This document shows, piece after piece, positions 35,344-43,224 of a DNA stretch of 64,000 nt (within the stretch, counting starts at the first letter, position 1; every line of letters starts with the position of its first letter). The notes beneath the pieces are model-generated. The model saw only the letters and a list, made by a program, of their open reading frames with translations. It was not told the origin of the DNA and searched no databases. The DNA is from Flammeovirgaceae bacterium 311 (lineage in GTDB: Bacteria > Bacteroidota > Bacteroidia > Cytophagales > Cyclobacteriaceae), in contig CP004371.1 in NCBI GenBank assembly GCA_000597885.1, positions 1,178,001 to 1,242,000 on the forward strand, read 5' to 3'. Made by a program: the position numbers and the translations under genes.

Positions 35344-35703
35344 CACCAACTACTGTATATACTCCACAGTGGCGTATATTTTTACTTTATTTTTGCCTTA
35401 ACATACACCTTGACTGACTGAAATCCAAACCATCATATAGTCAATGTATAGTGTTCAAAGCTATTTTGCTTACAGGTACAGTCTACCCCTGCGGTATAGA
35501 TTTCAGTAATGAAAATAAATACCCGAGGGCTCATGTCAGCAGTTGAACAGATGCTCTCATCGCCTCCAAGCCTGCTGCGGCTGCAATTTTTTGGCTGTTT
35601 CTGGCAAGCTTCTGCTCTGGAATAAAATTGAGAAACAACTGGTGTTAGCATAAAGAATTACCTTCTTTTTCAGTGAGTTGTGCAACAGCTACTGTTGTTG
35701 CCG
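35344..35703. repeat. Long attC-like element (~360 bp), copy L5
   Basis: Near-identical to L1 (8376-8737) over its whole length, including ACTGTATATACTCCACAGTG at the left and the AATACCCGAGGGCTCATG block in the middle. Left core CACCAAC (35344-35350), right core GTTGCCG (35697-35703). The outer cores differ from L1 while the interior is conserved, as expected for independently moving cassettes using one attC type. Confidence 0.75.
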
Positions 35704-36398
35704 ATAGTTTGTTTTTTTTTTATTATCAACAGGGCAGGTTCACCTAGCAAGACATCTATTGGATCATCTTTCCAATCTGTGTTCGTTTCTGTCCTGATTC
35801 TTTTGTTCTCCCTGAAGTAGTCATAGTAACTTTTATCAGAGTGATTACTTGATTTCCACTCCCATCTAACTTTACCAGCTTTTAGTATCTTAAGATACGT
35901 AGGTGATTCTGTTATTATCTGTGGATTCCAAACTGATACTTGGGATTCATCCTGAAATATAATCTGAAATAGATTTTCAGAGTTCACGTACCTAGCCTCT
36001 TTTATGGAATGTATTTGTTCTAAGTCTCTGCCTTTCCAGTCGCCCCAGATTCTAAGGTAGCCACCTTTGAAAAGGTCTTCACCATTATTTACAAACCCAA
36101 CATACTCCCTAATATTCACCCGTCTTACCTCACTATTTCCTGAAGGTTCAAGATTATCCATATCAGGTGAGGTATGTACTGCTGCTGAGAATTCTAATAT
36201 ACCCCGTCTTCTGGCAGTCTTGTACACTTGATATCCAACATAAATGGCTAATAATCCGACTAATGCAGTGATTAAAATACCGACAAAACCTCTATTCTTA
36301 TCATAGATTAGCAGCCCAAGAATACCTATAGCAAACGAAGCAAGTATACCCATTCCTACTGCAATAGTCATCCTTATAGCTTCGATTATAGTCTTCAT
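35670..36398 (-). CDS. Membrane protein, 3' end inside attC (242 aa)
   Basis: Two helices at about residues 11-32 and 38-56, then a soluble domain with VGFVNNGEDLFKGGYLRIWGDWKG and QIIFQDESQVSVWNPQII. No family recognised. The last ~10 residues (NNSSCCTTH) are encoded by the long attC element. Cassette cores GTTGCAGATAA (5') and GTTGCCGATAG (3'). Confidence 0.65.
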   Translation of the reverse strand: MKTIIEAIRMTIAVGMGILASFAIGILGLLIYDKNRGFVGILITALVGLLAIYVGYQVYKTARRRGILEFSAAVHTSPDMDNLEPSGNSEVRRVNIREYVGFVNNGEDLFKGGYLRIWGDWKGRDLEQIHSIKEARYVNSENLFQIIFQDESQVSVWNPQIITESPTYLKILKAGKVRWEWKSSNHSDKSYYDYFRENKRIRTETNTDWKDDPIDVLLGEPALLIIKKKQTIGNNSSCCTTH

Positions 36399-36405
36399 TT
36401 ATTTA

Positions 36406-36525
36406 TCTGCAACATACCAAATGAAAATGACAACAAGTCCATATACCGCCCTTTGCTGAAAGTTGGCAAAGCTAACCTCCTGTACAATAACGGTAGAACA
36501 GTCGCGGAGTAATGTATAATGTTTT
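36406..36525. repeat. Degraded attC-like site, serves gene 36531-36982
   Basis: TCTGCAAC at 36406-36413 is the left core. The interior CTTTGCTGAAAGTTGGCAAA and CTCCTGTACAATAACGGTAG resembles attC centres, but the right core is lost. Confidence 0.45.
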
Positions 36526-36530
36526 TATAG

Positions 36531-36982
36531 TCAGATTTCATTGATTACCCCTTTCTTGTCACCGTACTTATTTATGATTTGGCTCAATTCAGTGATAGTT
36601 GAGTTGAGATATGACTGGTCGGAAAGAAATTCAAACCTTAATTCGTTTTCATACTGGCCTTGCTCAAAGAACTTACCACTAACACCAGCATGCCCAATAT
36701 TATCATAAGAGATTTGCAGATCAAGATTTCCTTCATAAGTTAGATAGGTTACCGTTCCTTGTAAAGCTGCATACATGATTTTAGTCCTTCATATAGACCG
36801 TATATCTCTCCTGTAGAAGTCCACAAAATTGAGTCAACTTGAAAGTTACCTGATTTGATTTTTATCCTTGCCCGCACATCATAGCCGCCCCAGTAGCTTG
36901 TAGTTTCTGGAAATCCATAAACCTCCTCAAATGAAATCACGATGAGACTTCCATTTTCTCCATGAACTGTGGACTGCTCCAT
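36531..36982 (-). pseudogene. WapI-like immunity gene with one frameshift
   Basis: The first frame (36982-36749) reads MEQSTVHGENGSLIVISFEEV, ETTSYWGGYDVRARIKIKSG and ILWTSTGEIYGLYEGLKSC; the second (36776-36531) continues YAALQGTVTYLTYEGNLDLQ and ISYDNIGHAGVSG. Together they form one protein of about 150 residues with the WapI/DUF6228 immunity pattern (YWGGYD, STGE, L-G-ATY). A one-base shift in the ~28 bp overlap splits it. It could be a sequencing error, but many neighbours are also broken. Confidence 0.65.
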
Positions 36983-36994
36983 ATTTCAAATTAA

Positions 36995-37123
36995 TCTCAA
37001 CGTCAATAAAAATACCAGCGAATGAGGTAAATCTACAGCTCACTGTAAATTTTGGTTAAAGTAGCAAATAGCACTAAAATATAATGCACCGATAACCAGC
37101 GTTACTGTTTTTTGAGGTTGGCG
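36995..37123. repeat. Degraded attC-like site, serves gene 37134-37619
   Basis: Left core TCTCAAC (36995-37001), right core GTTGGCG (37117-37123) continuing CACG. The arms between them are too mutated to fold convincingly by eye. Confidence 0.5.
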
Positions 37124-37133
37124 CACGTATACT

Positions 37134-37619
37134 TTATTTTTTTGGTGTCAATATTTTTTTCCACTGATTTGATTCAGCTACTTCTTTTATTATCTGATTT
37201 CTTTGTTTCAGTAAATTCTTCATGTACAATTCAAGAAACAATTTATCAGCGATCCTGCCCAAAATCATCAGCGGTGATTGATAATTGAAGTAGTCCATCA
37301 TCTCCACTACATCTGCGTCCTTTTGTCTGAAATGATGCTCATGACGGAAAGACCTAAAGATTCCCTTTACCATTTCATCAGCGAAGAAAACAGGCCTGTG
37401 GTAATCTGTAATCTTACTCGTCAAATCTTGCCAAATCCCGAAATGCTTTGCTCTCCACGTCACACTTTCGCCGAGCCCAATTAGTCCTGAAGTTACTCCA
37501 TCTATTGCTCGTTCACCTGTATGTTGAGTTGAAATCACATGCAAATCAATACTTCTTGATAAATCAAAACACCTTTCAATTGGTGCCTTAATCTCTGTGA
37601 TCAACTCTATCTTTGGCAT
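37134..37619 (-). CDS. SRPBCC-family protein, copy 2 (161 aa)
   Basis: Nearly identical to the 26934-27419 product; differences include a Lys to Gln near residue 33 and changes in the last ten residues. Same fold and inferred ligand-binding role. Flanks also match: the decayed intron tail upstream and the CAACAGCTACTG attC beyond it recur, so the duplicated block is about 750 bp. Here the downstream attC core (GTTGGCG) is better preserved than at copy 1. Confidence 0.85.
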   Translation of the reverse strand: MPKIELITEIKAPIERCFDLSRSIDLHVISTQHTGERAIDGVTSGLIGLGESVTWRAKHFGIWQDLTSKITDYHRPVFFADEMVKGIFRSFRHEHHFRQKDADVVEMMDYFNYQSPLMILGRIADKLFLELYMKNLLKQRNQIIKEVAESNQWKKILTPKK

Positions 37620-37627
37620 TTATGTGT

Positions 37628-37760
37628 TAGTCGAGTCATATAAGGGAGCTACACCCACATACGTTCTCACTGATTTGAACGTGAAAGTCTCCCCTACCAC
37701 GGCTCTTGCTATTTAGTCACAAATGTAACCGATGCAAGGTGGAAGAACAATGACTGCTGT
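37628..37760 (-). mobile_element. Degraded group II intron 3' tail (copy paired with 27430-27560)
   Basis: Same TAGTCGAGTCATATAAGG edge and mutated domain V/VI as beside SRPBCC copy 1, with a few further substitutions (for example CATACGTTCTCACTG against CATACGCTCTCACTG). Confidence 0.6.
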
Positions 37761-37779
37761 AGGTATTATTATGAGCGGC

Positions 37780-37910
37780 GGGTCAATACAAACAAGTGTC
37801 ATTGAGTATTTCACCACCTCATTCACTGGGTTGGTTGAAAGTAAATAAATTTTACCGCCTGCATAAAAATTATTGAGGAAGTTGTGCAACAGCTACTGGT
37901 ATACAACAAA
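37780..37910. repeat. Degraded attC-like site, serves gene 37940-38365
   Basis: TTCACTGGGTTGGTTGAAAG and GTTGTGCAACAGCTACTGG are shared with 27585-27708, but the right core has become GGTATACAAC and no GTTRRRY remains. Confidence 0.5.
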
Positions 37911-37939
37911 TCTTTATGTCTTGCAGTTGAAGCATCGGA

Positions 37940-38365
37940 CTACTCGCAGCCAATAAAGCTTAGTTTCCTAATAATGTATTTCTCCCCTTTTGACTCCAAA
38001 CTATAAATATTATAAGTACCAAGACCTTTTAAAGCTATATCCCTTCTGCTGTATATAGTTTTGTTTTTCAAGAATGCCTGATCTACTAGCTTTCCATCAT
38101 CATAAGATCTAAACTCATAATACTCACATATCCCTTGGGGCAGTAGGGGGTTTATTTTTAATAAACTGTCCTTCTCCCTGATTAGGTCTTCATCATAAAT
38201 AACATACCTGCCATAGAAACCTTCACTCGTAGAATCGCTTTCTTCTACCTTGATCAGTGTATCATTGGTGTTTAATAGAAGATAGATAGTATCATTTGCA
38301 TGATCTTGAGCAAACAAAGCTTGACCATAAACAAAAAGACAATAAAGAATATAAAACTTTTTCAT
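37940..38365 (-). CDS. Secreted hypothetical protein (141 aa)
   Basis: Signal peptide (FYILYCLFVYGQALFAQ). Mature part holds YGRYVIYDEDLIREKDSLLK and ICEYYEFRSYDDGKLV, and ends IRKLSFIGCE. No family recognised. Periplasmic location inferred from the signal. Confidence 0.65.
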   Translation of the reverse strand: MKKFYILYCLFVYGQALFAQDHANDTIYLLLNTNDTLIKVEESDSTSEGFYGRYVIYDEDLIREKDSLLKINPLLPQGICEYYEFRSYDDGKLVDQAFLKNKTIYSRRDIALKGLGTYNIYSLESKGEKYIIRKLSFIGCE

Positions 38366-38519
38366 TAGCCTTTGCAGGAGCTGTTTGGTTTAATGTAGCA
38401 GATGCTCTTTCACTGGCGCTAACTTATAGTACCTCAACTTAGCTTCTGAACATTCAATGGCTGAACAGGGCATGTCATTATCTTAGTACAGGAAGGTTTA
38501 CCTCCAGTAATTTCATTCT

Positions 38520-39065
38520 TTAGAATTTCAGTGTCCGAAGCATCTGTACTTTTTCATCAAGGTTTTGACAATTGCTACAGAAGATCCATAACTTATTGTT
38601 CCCTTTTAGATTTTCTATATAAGCGCCTACCTTACCTACAGATTGTAATTCTCTCACGATCTTAATTTTACGTCCATTTATCCATTCTGTTGTAACCTGA
38701 AAGTTCATCATGTTATCAAACTCACTAAGATCATTGGAATACCAGCCATAGTCAAAGTATAAAGTATCAACTTGATTTGTGATACCACCAACATAGCTAT
38801 CAATCCCTCTTCCTTTGAAAAATCGGTATGATGTCGGTGTTTCTATGCTGAAGGATCTTAAGTTAATGGTATGCCAATGTTCATACGCTGAAGATTCATA
38901 AAAATCTTGGTCTACAATCAATTCATTATATGGGAGCTCCTTGTAATTAACATTTCTGGGATCGAAAAAATACGTACCGAGAAGAATAGCCACTAACACA
39001 ATAGCAATCCCGATAAAAAAAGAGCTATTCATAAAACTTCTGCTGCCTTTGGCTCTTTTGATCAT
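38520..39065 (-). CDS. Single-pass membrane protein (181 aa)
   Basis: Basic N-terminus (MIKRAKGSRSF), one helix at about residues 13-30, then an exported domain with SFSIETPTSYRFFKGRGIDSYVGGI and a CSNC pair near residue 160. The SIETPxSYR motif resembles a signature in Bacteroidota PsbP-like proteins, but the match is too weak to name. Function unknown. Confidence 0.65.
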   Translation of the reverse strand: MIKRAKGSRSFMNSSFFIGIAIVLVAILLGTYFFDPRNVNYKELPYNELIVDQDFYESSAYEHWHTINLRSFSIETPTSYRFFKGRGIDSYVGGITNQVDTLYFDYGWYSNDLSEFDNMMNFQVTTEWINGRKIKIVRELQSVGKVGAYIENLKGNNKLWIFCSNCQNLDEKVQMLRTLKF

Positions 39066-39074
39066 AATGAATGC

Positions 39075-39165
39075 TAGCGTCCATTTAATATTAGATACCC
39101 TTCACTGCCCTTTGCCGAATGTACGCATAAATTGCTGCTGCATGCATTGTCAATGGCTGAAAGCT
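39075..39165. repeat. Degraded attC-like site, serves gene 39173-39604
   Basis: GCGTCCATTTAATATTAGATACCC is the left arm with GAATAAAGCAG decayed to TAATATTAGAT; the centre GCCGAATGTACGCATAAATT matches the centre of the site at 6871-6990. The right core is missing. Confidence 0.5.
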
Positions 39166-39172
39166 GGCTGTC

Positions 39173-39604
39173 TTACTTAAATATTTCAACCATATAATCA
39201 CTATATTCAACTTCGACATCATTAACAAAGACCTTAGTTAAAGAATAACCCCAAGCGCACGTGCTGGGTTTGGGTATGAATGTTAATCGTACGGTGTCGG
39301 GTTCATTTAAGTAGTATGGGTAAAAGGTAAGATCATATAGACTGTCATATGTCACGTTATAAAGATTATGATCAATCCATAACATTCTACTTTCAATAAA
39401 ATAATCCGCTGTATCCAACTCACTATTTAAAACAAAAAAAATCTCTTCGTCTGTAAAAGAATTAATGATCGTATCACCAGTAATTTCATCAATATATGTT
39501 ATTCTGATATACGTATCAGGATAAACTTCATGGCATTTTTCCCTGTCACAACTACTCAAAATAGTTATTGCGAGGATGAATAATATATTGGTAGTATTTT
39601 TCAT
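39173..39604 (-). CDS. Lipoprotein, hypothetical (143 aa)
   Basis: Lipobox ILSSC near residue 19. Mature part begins DREKCHEVYPDTYIRITY and contains CAWGYSLTKVFVND. It resembles the 39766-40242 product in design (short lipoprotein with one internal Cys and beta-strand repeats) but not clearly in sequence. Unknown role. Confidence 0.65.
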   Translation of the reverse strand: MKNTTNILFILAITILSSCDREKCHEVYPDTYIRITYIDEITGDTIINSFTDEEIFFVLNSELDTADYFIESRMLWIDHNLYNVTYDSLYDLTFYPYYLNEPDTVRLTFIPKPSTCAWGYSLTKVFVNDVEVEYSDYMVEIFK

Positions 39605-39765
39605 ATGAGCATGAGTTCACTTCACGAAAAGATGATCGCTGACATTGCCTGATCAGAACATCGGCTGTAACAATACGGTAGATTCAACACTCATAGAAAA
39701 CTCCAGAGAGTTAACTTAGGTTTGATACTTCCATCTACTAAAATAAACCTAGATGAATAAAATGT

Positions 39766-40242
39766 CTAATTTCTGATAAACCTCAAGAAAGGTACTCTAT
39801 CGGTGTTACCATCAAGATAGACGCTGTCATTGAAGACTACTTTGAGGTAATTTATGACCTGATCATCGCATCGATCTATGCGCATTTTAAAGTCAATATC
39901 TAATGTGTCTTTGTATCCCTCTTGGTGTATGAGGTAATATCTTTTTGTTATTAATTGATCTACTACCCCTCTATCTTCATTATCAATAAAGCCAATATAG
40001 ATAGACGTTCCATTATTGGAAACATTCAAAGTATCAAAACCAGATGCAATATCCTCTATGATTTTCAAACCGTATGTACCATATAGATAATCACCTGATT
40101 GATCTTTCACTTCGAAGCCAAGAATATTATCAAGATCAAAATAATAGTCCCGAGGGCAGCCACGCCAATCATCTGCATCACATGAAACTAAAGTAAAGTT
40201 CATGGTAAAGAAGAGGAGTAAAATGCTGCACAGGCTTTTCAT
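39766..40242 (-). CDS. Lipoprotein, hypothetical (158 aa)
   Basis: Lipobox LVSC near residue 21, then DADDWRGCPRDYYFDLDNILGF, GTSIYIGFIDNEDRG and a C-terminal beta region. First (5'-most) gene of the left array. A GCAACAACAG stretch at 40287 and an AAACGTTCCTTTCT element at 40362 lie upstream; the latter recurs ahead of the other array head at 50560. Confidence 0.65.
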   Translation of the reverse strand: MKSLCSILLLFFTMNFTLVSCDADDWRGCPRDYYFDLDNILGFEVKDQSGDYLYGTYGLKIIEDIASGFDTLNVSNNGTSIYIGFIDNEDRGVVDQLITKRYYLIHQEGYKDTLDIDFKMRIDRCDDQVINYLKVVFNDSVYLDGNTDRVPFLRFIRN

Positions 40243-40761
40243 GATAAGAGCAAAAGTTTACATACTGGCCTTACTGCTACAATGTAGCAACAACAGACAA
40301 CAAATAAAATACTGCTACCTTTCATTATTCAACTCTAGTATTCATGAATCATGCCCCAAACAAACGTTCCTTTCTATAATGTATTTTACAGGGGATGCAG
40401 GGTGGTTGAAGTGGTAGTTAGATCCGTCCCCACTGACCAGTCAATATTTGGGGAGAGGATTGTTTGAGAAGATACTCTCGTTCAAATTTCTATTGGCAGC
40501 AAAACAGATTGAAGCGTTATATCTTCCAATTTTAACGGCTATTAGCTCTAGTTCAACAATATTATGAATACTGTTTCGGCTGGGGCTTTCTGATGCCACA
40601 TAGCCCAATCGGAGTATGGAGCACATGTCCACATCATTTTATAGTAGGTAAATGGGGTAAAGTTTGATCTATGATGTTGGTAGCGTACTCTTTTAGGGAA
40701 GCATGCTTCTTGTGCATACTTTCTTTGCTGTCGTATCCACATTAGGAGCTATCTTTGCTGA
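40243..40761. other. Junction region between left array and plus-strand module
   Basis: About 520 bp without a convincing gene. It holds the AAACGTTCCTTTCT element (40362-40375) and short minus-strand ORFs (60-64 codons) in overlapping frames between 40441 and 40742 that may be remnants of a decayed gene. The plus-strand promoter for the 40762 module presumably lies near its right end, but I see no clear Bacteroidota -7/-33 pair. Confidence 0.5.
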
Positions 40762-41646
40762 ATGTTTTATCGCAGGAAGGTTATACTAGCATTACTACAA
40801 GCATTCGAGGGTCGAATAGAAAAAATTCGCCTCCAAAAGCTCTTGTTTCTTTTTGGTCAGTACCAGCAAAACCCAGAGTATGATTTTATTCCTTACAAGT
40901 ATGGATGCTTTTCGTATTCAGCAAATGCTGATTTGATGACTATGGTAAAGAAGGGACTGATGGAAGAAGACCCAAGTAGTTATATCAAGTCAGATACGGT
41001 TGATTACATTAAGCAGCTTAAGGTGCCAGACAAGAAAGTGCTTATACAGGTAAAGGCATCTTATGGTACTATGAGCAGTACAGCTCTAATGAAGCACACT
41101 TACATAAACTTCCCATATTATGCGATTAATAGCATCAAGGCTGCTGACATTCTCTCCGAGCCTCAGCTAGAGAAAGTTCACCGCAGCAAACCAGCCAAAG
41201 AGATTGTCACTCTGTTTACTATAGGTTATGAAGGAATTTCTTTAGAGGAGTACCTCAACCGTCTTATCAAAAATGATGTGAAGGTATTGATTGATGTTCG
41301 TCGCAACCCATTAAGCATGAAGTTTGGCTTTTCAAAGTCTCAGCTTGCCAAGTACTGCGATAGCATAGGAGTAAAATACGTCCATGAACCTGAAGTTGGG
41401 ATTGACTCTGAGCAACGGCAAGAACTTAATACCCAGAGTGACTATGATAAGCTTTTCGAAGCTTACCGTACCACTTCATTAGTAAAAACCACTGCCGTCC
41501 AACAAAAGATATTAGATTTATTAGTAACTTATAAACGTATAGCTCTGACCTGCTTTGAAGCAAACATCTGCCAGTGTCATCGCAAACCTTTAGCGGAGTC
41601 AATAGCTAAACTACCAAACTTCCAGTACCAACTTAGACATATTTAG
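40762..41646 (+). CDS. SocA/Panacea-like domain fused to DUF488 (294 aa)
   Basis: Residues 1-130 (YRRKVILALLQAFEGRIEKI, LQKLLFLFGQ, YDFIPYKYGCFSYSANAD) resemble SocA/Panacea-type antitoxin-like domains. Residues 150-294 form a DUF488 domain: TLFTIGYEGISLEEYLNRL, VLIDVRRNPLSMKFGFSK and the C-terminal CFEANICQCHRKP. DUF488 is thought to act in nucleic-acid or nucleotide-related defence modules, but no activity is established. It starts an operon with the next gene 2 bp downstream. Confidence 0.8.
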   Translation: MFYRRKVILALLQAFEGRIEKIRLQKLLFLFGQYQQNPEYDFIPYKYGCFSYSANADLMTMVKKGLMEEDPSSYIKSDTVDYIKQLKVPDKKVLIQVKASYGTMSSTALMKHTYINFPYYAINSIKAADILSEPQLEKVHRSKPAKEIVTLFTIGYEGISLEEYLNRLIKNDVKVLIDVRRNPLSMKFGFSKSQLAKYCDSIGVKYVHEPEVGIDSEQRQELNTQSDYDKLFEAYRTTSLVKTTAVQQKILDLLVTYKRIALTCFEANICQCHRKPLAESIAKLPNFQYQLRHI

Positions 41647-41648
41647 GG

Positions 41649-42464
41649 ATGGCCTTGACTAAAGTTCTGATAGCCGTAAAGACATATCCTACAATCTCAT
41701 CTAAATACGATGAATTGGTGTGTACAGCAGGCTTCAAGGAAGATGGTTCTTGGATACGTATTTACCCAGTTCCTTTCAGAAAAAAGTCTTATGAGGAGCA
41801 GTATAAAAAATATGACTGGGTAGAGCTTGATTTGGTAAAAAATGAAAGGGACTTCAGGCCTGAGAGCTACCGACCAGCGAAACTAGATACTCCCTTCCAG
41901 ATCGTAGGTAGCATAGACACAAAAGACAACTGGCGAGAGCGTAAGAAATTCGTTTTAAATAGGGTTTATACAAATTTAATCCACCTTATCGGGGAAGCAA
42001 AAGATCGTACCGTCTGCACCTCCCTAGCAGTTTTCAAACCTAAAGCCGTACTGGACTTCAAGATTGAAGCCGTTGCGCGGGATTGGAGTAGAGAAAAAAT
42101 TGATCTACTCAAGCAGATGAACTTATTTGAGCAGGTCAAAGAGAATGGACAATTTGAGGTTGTAAGAAAACTTCCATACAAATTTTCTTACGCTATCATC
42201 GATGAAGATGGGAAGCAGTCTACAATGATGGTAGAAGACTGGGAAATTGGGCAATTATATTGGAATTGCCTTGCCCGACATGAAGGAAATGAAGCGGCAG
42301 CCTGTGCCGATGTTCGCAAGAAGTATATGGATGATTTTGCAGCAACCAAAGACCTCTATCTTTTTTTAGGAACCACTCAAGCGCATCATATTGCTTCCCG
42401 TAATCCATTCATGATTATAGGTACCTTCCACCCTAAGCCTGTTCACCAGTTGAGCCTGTTCTAG
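41649..42464 (+). CDS. Conserved DUF488-partner protein (271 aa)
   Basis: Starts MALTKVLIAVKTYPTISSKYDE and contains VCTAGFKEDGSWIRIYPVPFRK, YKKYDWVELDLVKN and DLYLFLGTTQAHHIASRNPFMIIGTF. I recall this protein as a conserved neighbour of DUF488 genes; no biochemical role is known to me. Only 2 bp separate it from the DUF488 stop, so the two are translationally linked. No signal or membrane segment. The pair should be treated as one unit. Confidence 0.7.
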   Translation: MALTKVLIAVKTYPTISSKYDELVCTAGFKEDGSWIRIYPVPFRKKSYEEQYKKYDWVELDLVKNERDFRPESYRPAKLDTPFQIVGSIDTKDNWRERKKFVLNRVYTNLIHLIGEAKDRTVCTSLAVFKPKAVLDFKIEAVARDWSREKIDLLKQMNLFEQVKENGQFEVVRKLPYKFSYAIIDEDGKQSTMMVEDWEIGQLYWNCLARHEGNEAAACADVRKKYMDDFAATKDLYLFLGTTQAHHIASRNPFMIIGTFHPKPVHQLSLF

Positions 42465-42600
42465 TGTAGCGGTGTAAATCCTCATTTACTTAACAGCCAT
42501 AGTACATTTATCCAAAGGAAACAAATATATGGTTGAAAAACCGTACCGAACAGCAGTTATGAGTCTGAAGATAAGTGCTAAACCATAGAAGAGTTTACAG

Positions 42601-43224
42601 ATGAACCCAAAGTGTGTTTTCTGTTTAACTACCGATACAAGCCTCTTTAATACCAAAGAACATATAATACCAGAGTCTTTGGGGGGTGGTGATTGGGCTA
42701 TACTTCCTGATGGTCTACTATGTGATTCATGCCAAAACAAGTTTGGTTCATCAATAGAACAACAGGCCCTCGCGACCTACCCATTATCAATGTTCAGAAC
42801 ATTTTTTAGTATTCCAACAAAGAAAAGGAAAGCTCCTTGGTTTGAATTCTGGGAAGGCAAACTGGAAGCAGGTGGAATTTTCGGCCTCCTTGCATATCAT
42901 CCACATAAGCATTTAGAAGATGCGACCCTTTTAGGTAAAAAGCATCAGATGAGGATTCCAGCAGTAGTTACGAAACCAGATATGCTACTACGGACTCTAC
43001 TGAAAATTGGGCTTGAGCTTATAGCAGCAGATGATCCTATTAAGGTGTTTGAAACTAGATTTGATGTAACTAGAAAATACGCGTTGACTGGTCAAAAGAA
43101 CTTCTCATGGTCTTTTATTCAAATTGAAGATGTTGACGAGCTAAACCAGTATCTGAAGGGAATGACCCAAAATGACTTTGATAAAAATTTTTATGCAGAT
43201 ATAAATGAGTTCGAAAATGGGTAG
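42601..43224 (+). CDS. HNH endonuclease-like protein, 3' end at IS256 junction (207 aa)
   Basis: The first 60 residues carry CVFCLTTDTSL, EHIIPESLGGG and CDSCQNKFGS: a zinc-binding CxxC...CxxC pair framing an HNH-type EHIIP core, as in HNH_5 nucleases of defence islands. The rest is helical, without recognised domain. It follows the DUF488 pair by 136 bp on the same strand. The stop TAG is supplied by the first bases of the IS256 element, so the original C-terminus may have been longer. Confidence 0.75.
   Translation: MNPKCVFCLTTDTSLFNTKEHIIPESLGGGDWAILPDGLLCDSCQNKFGSSIEQQALATYPLSMFRTFFSIPTKKRKAPWFEFWEGKLEAGGIFGLLAYHPHKHLEDATLLGKKHQMRIPAVVTKPDMLLRTLLKIGLELIAADDPIKVFETRFDVTRKYALTGQKNFSWSFIQIEDVDELNQYLKGMTQNDFDKNFYADINEFENG

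Noticed and set aside
5440-39165. Interpreting the intergenic palindromes as CRISPR or as REP/MITE elements
   Set aside because: Spacing is set by whole genes, not 30-40 bp spacers; the outer cores vary by cassette and match the cassette's other end, which MITE ends do not do.
40441-40742. Overlapping minus-strand ORFs of 63-64 codons
   Set aside because: No coherent protein family and no start signals; possible remnants only, so described as junction DNA.
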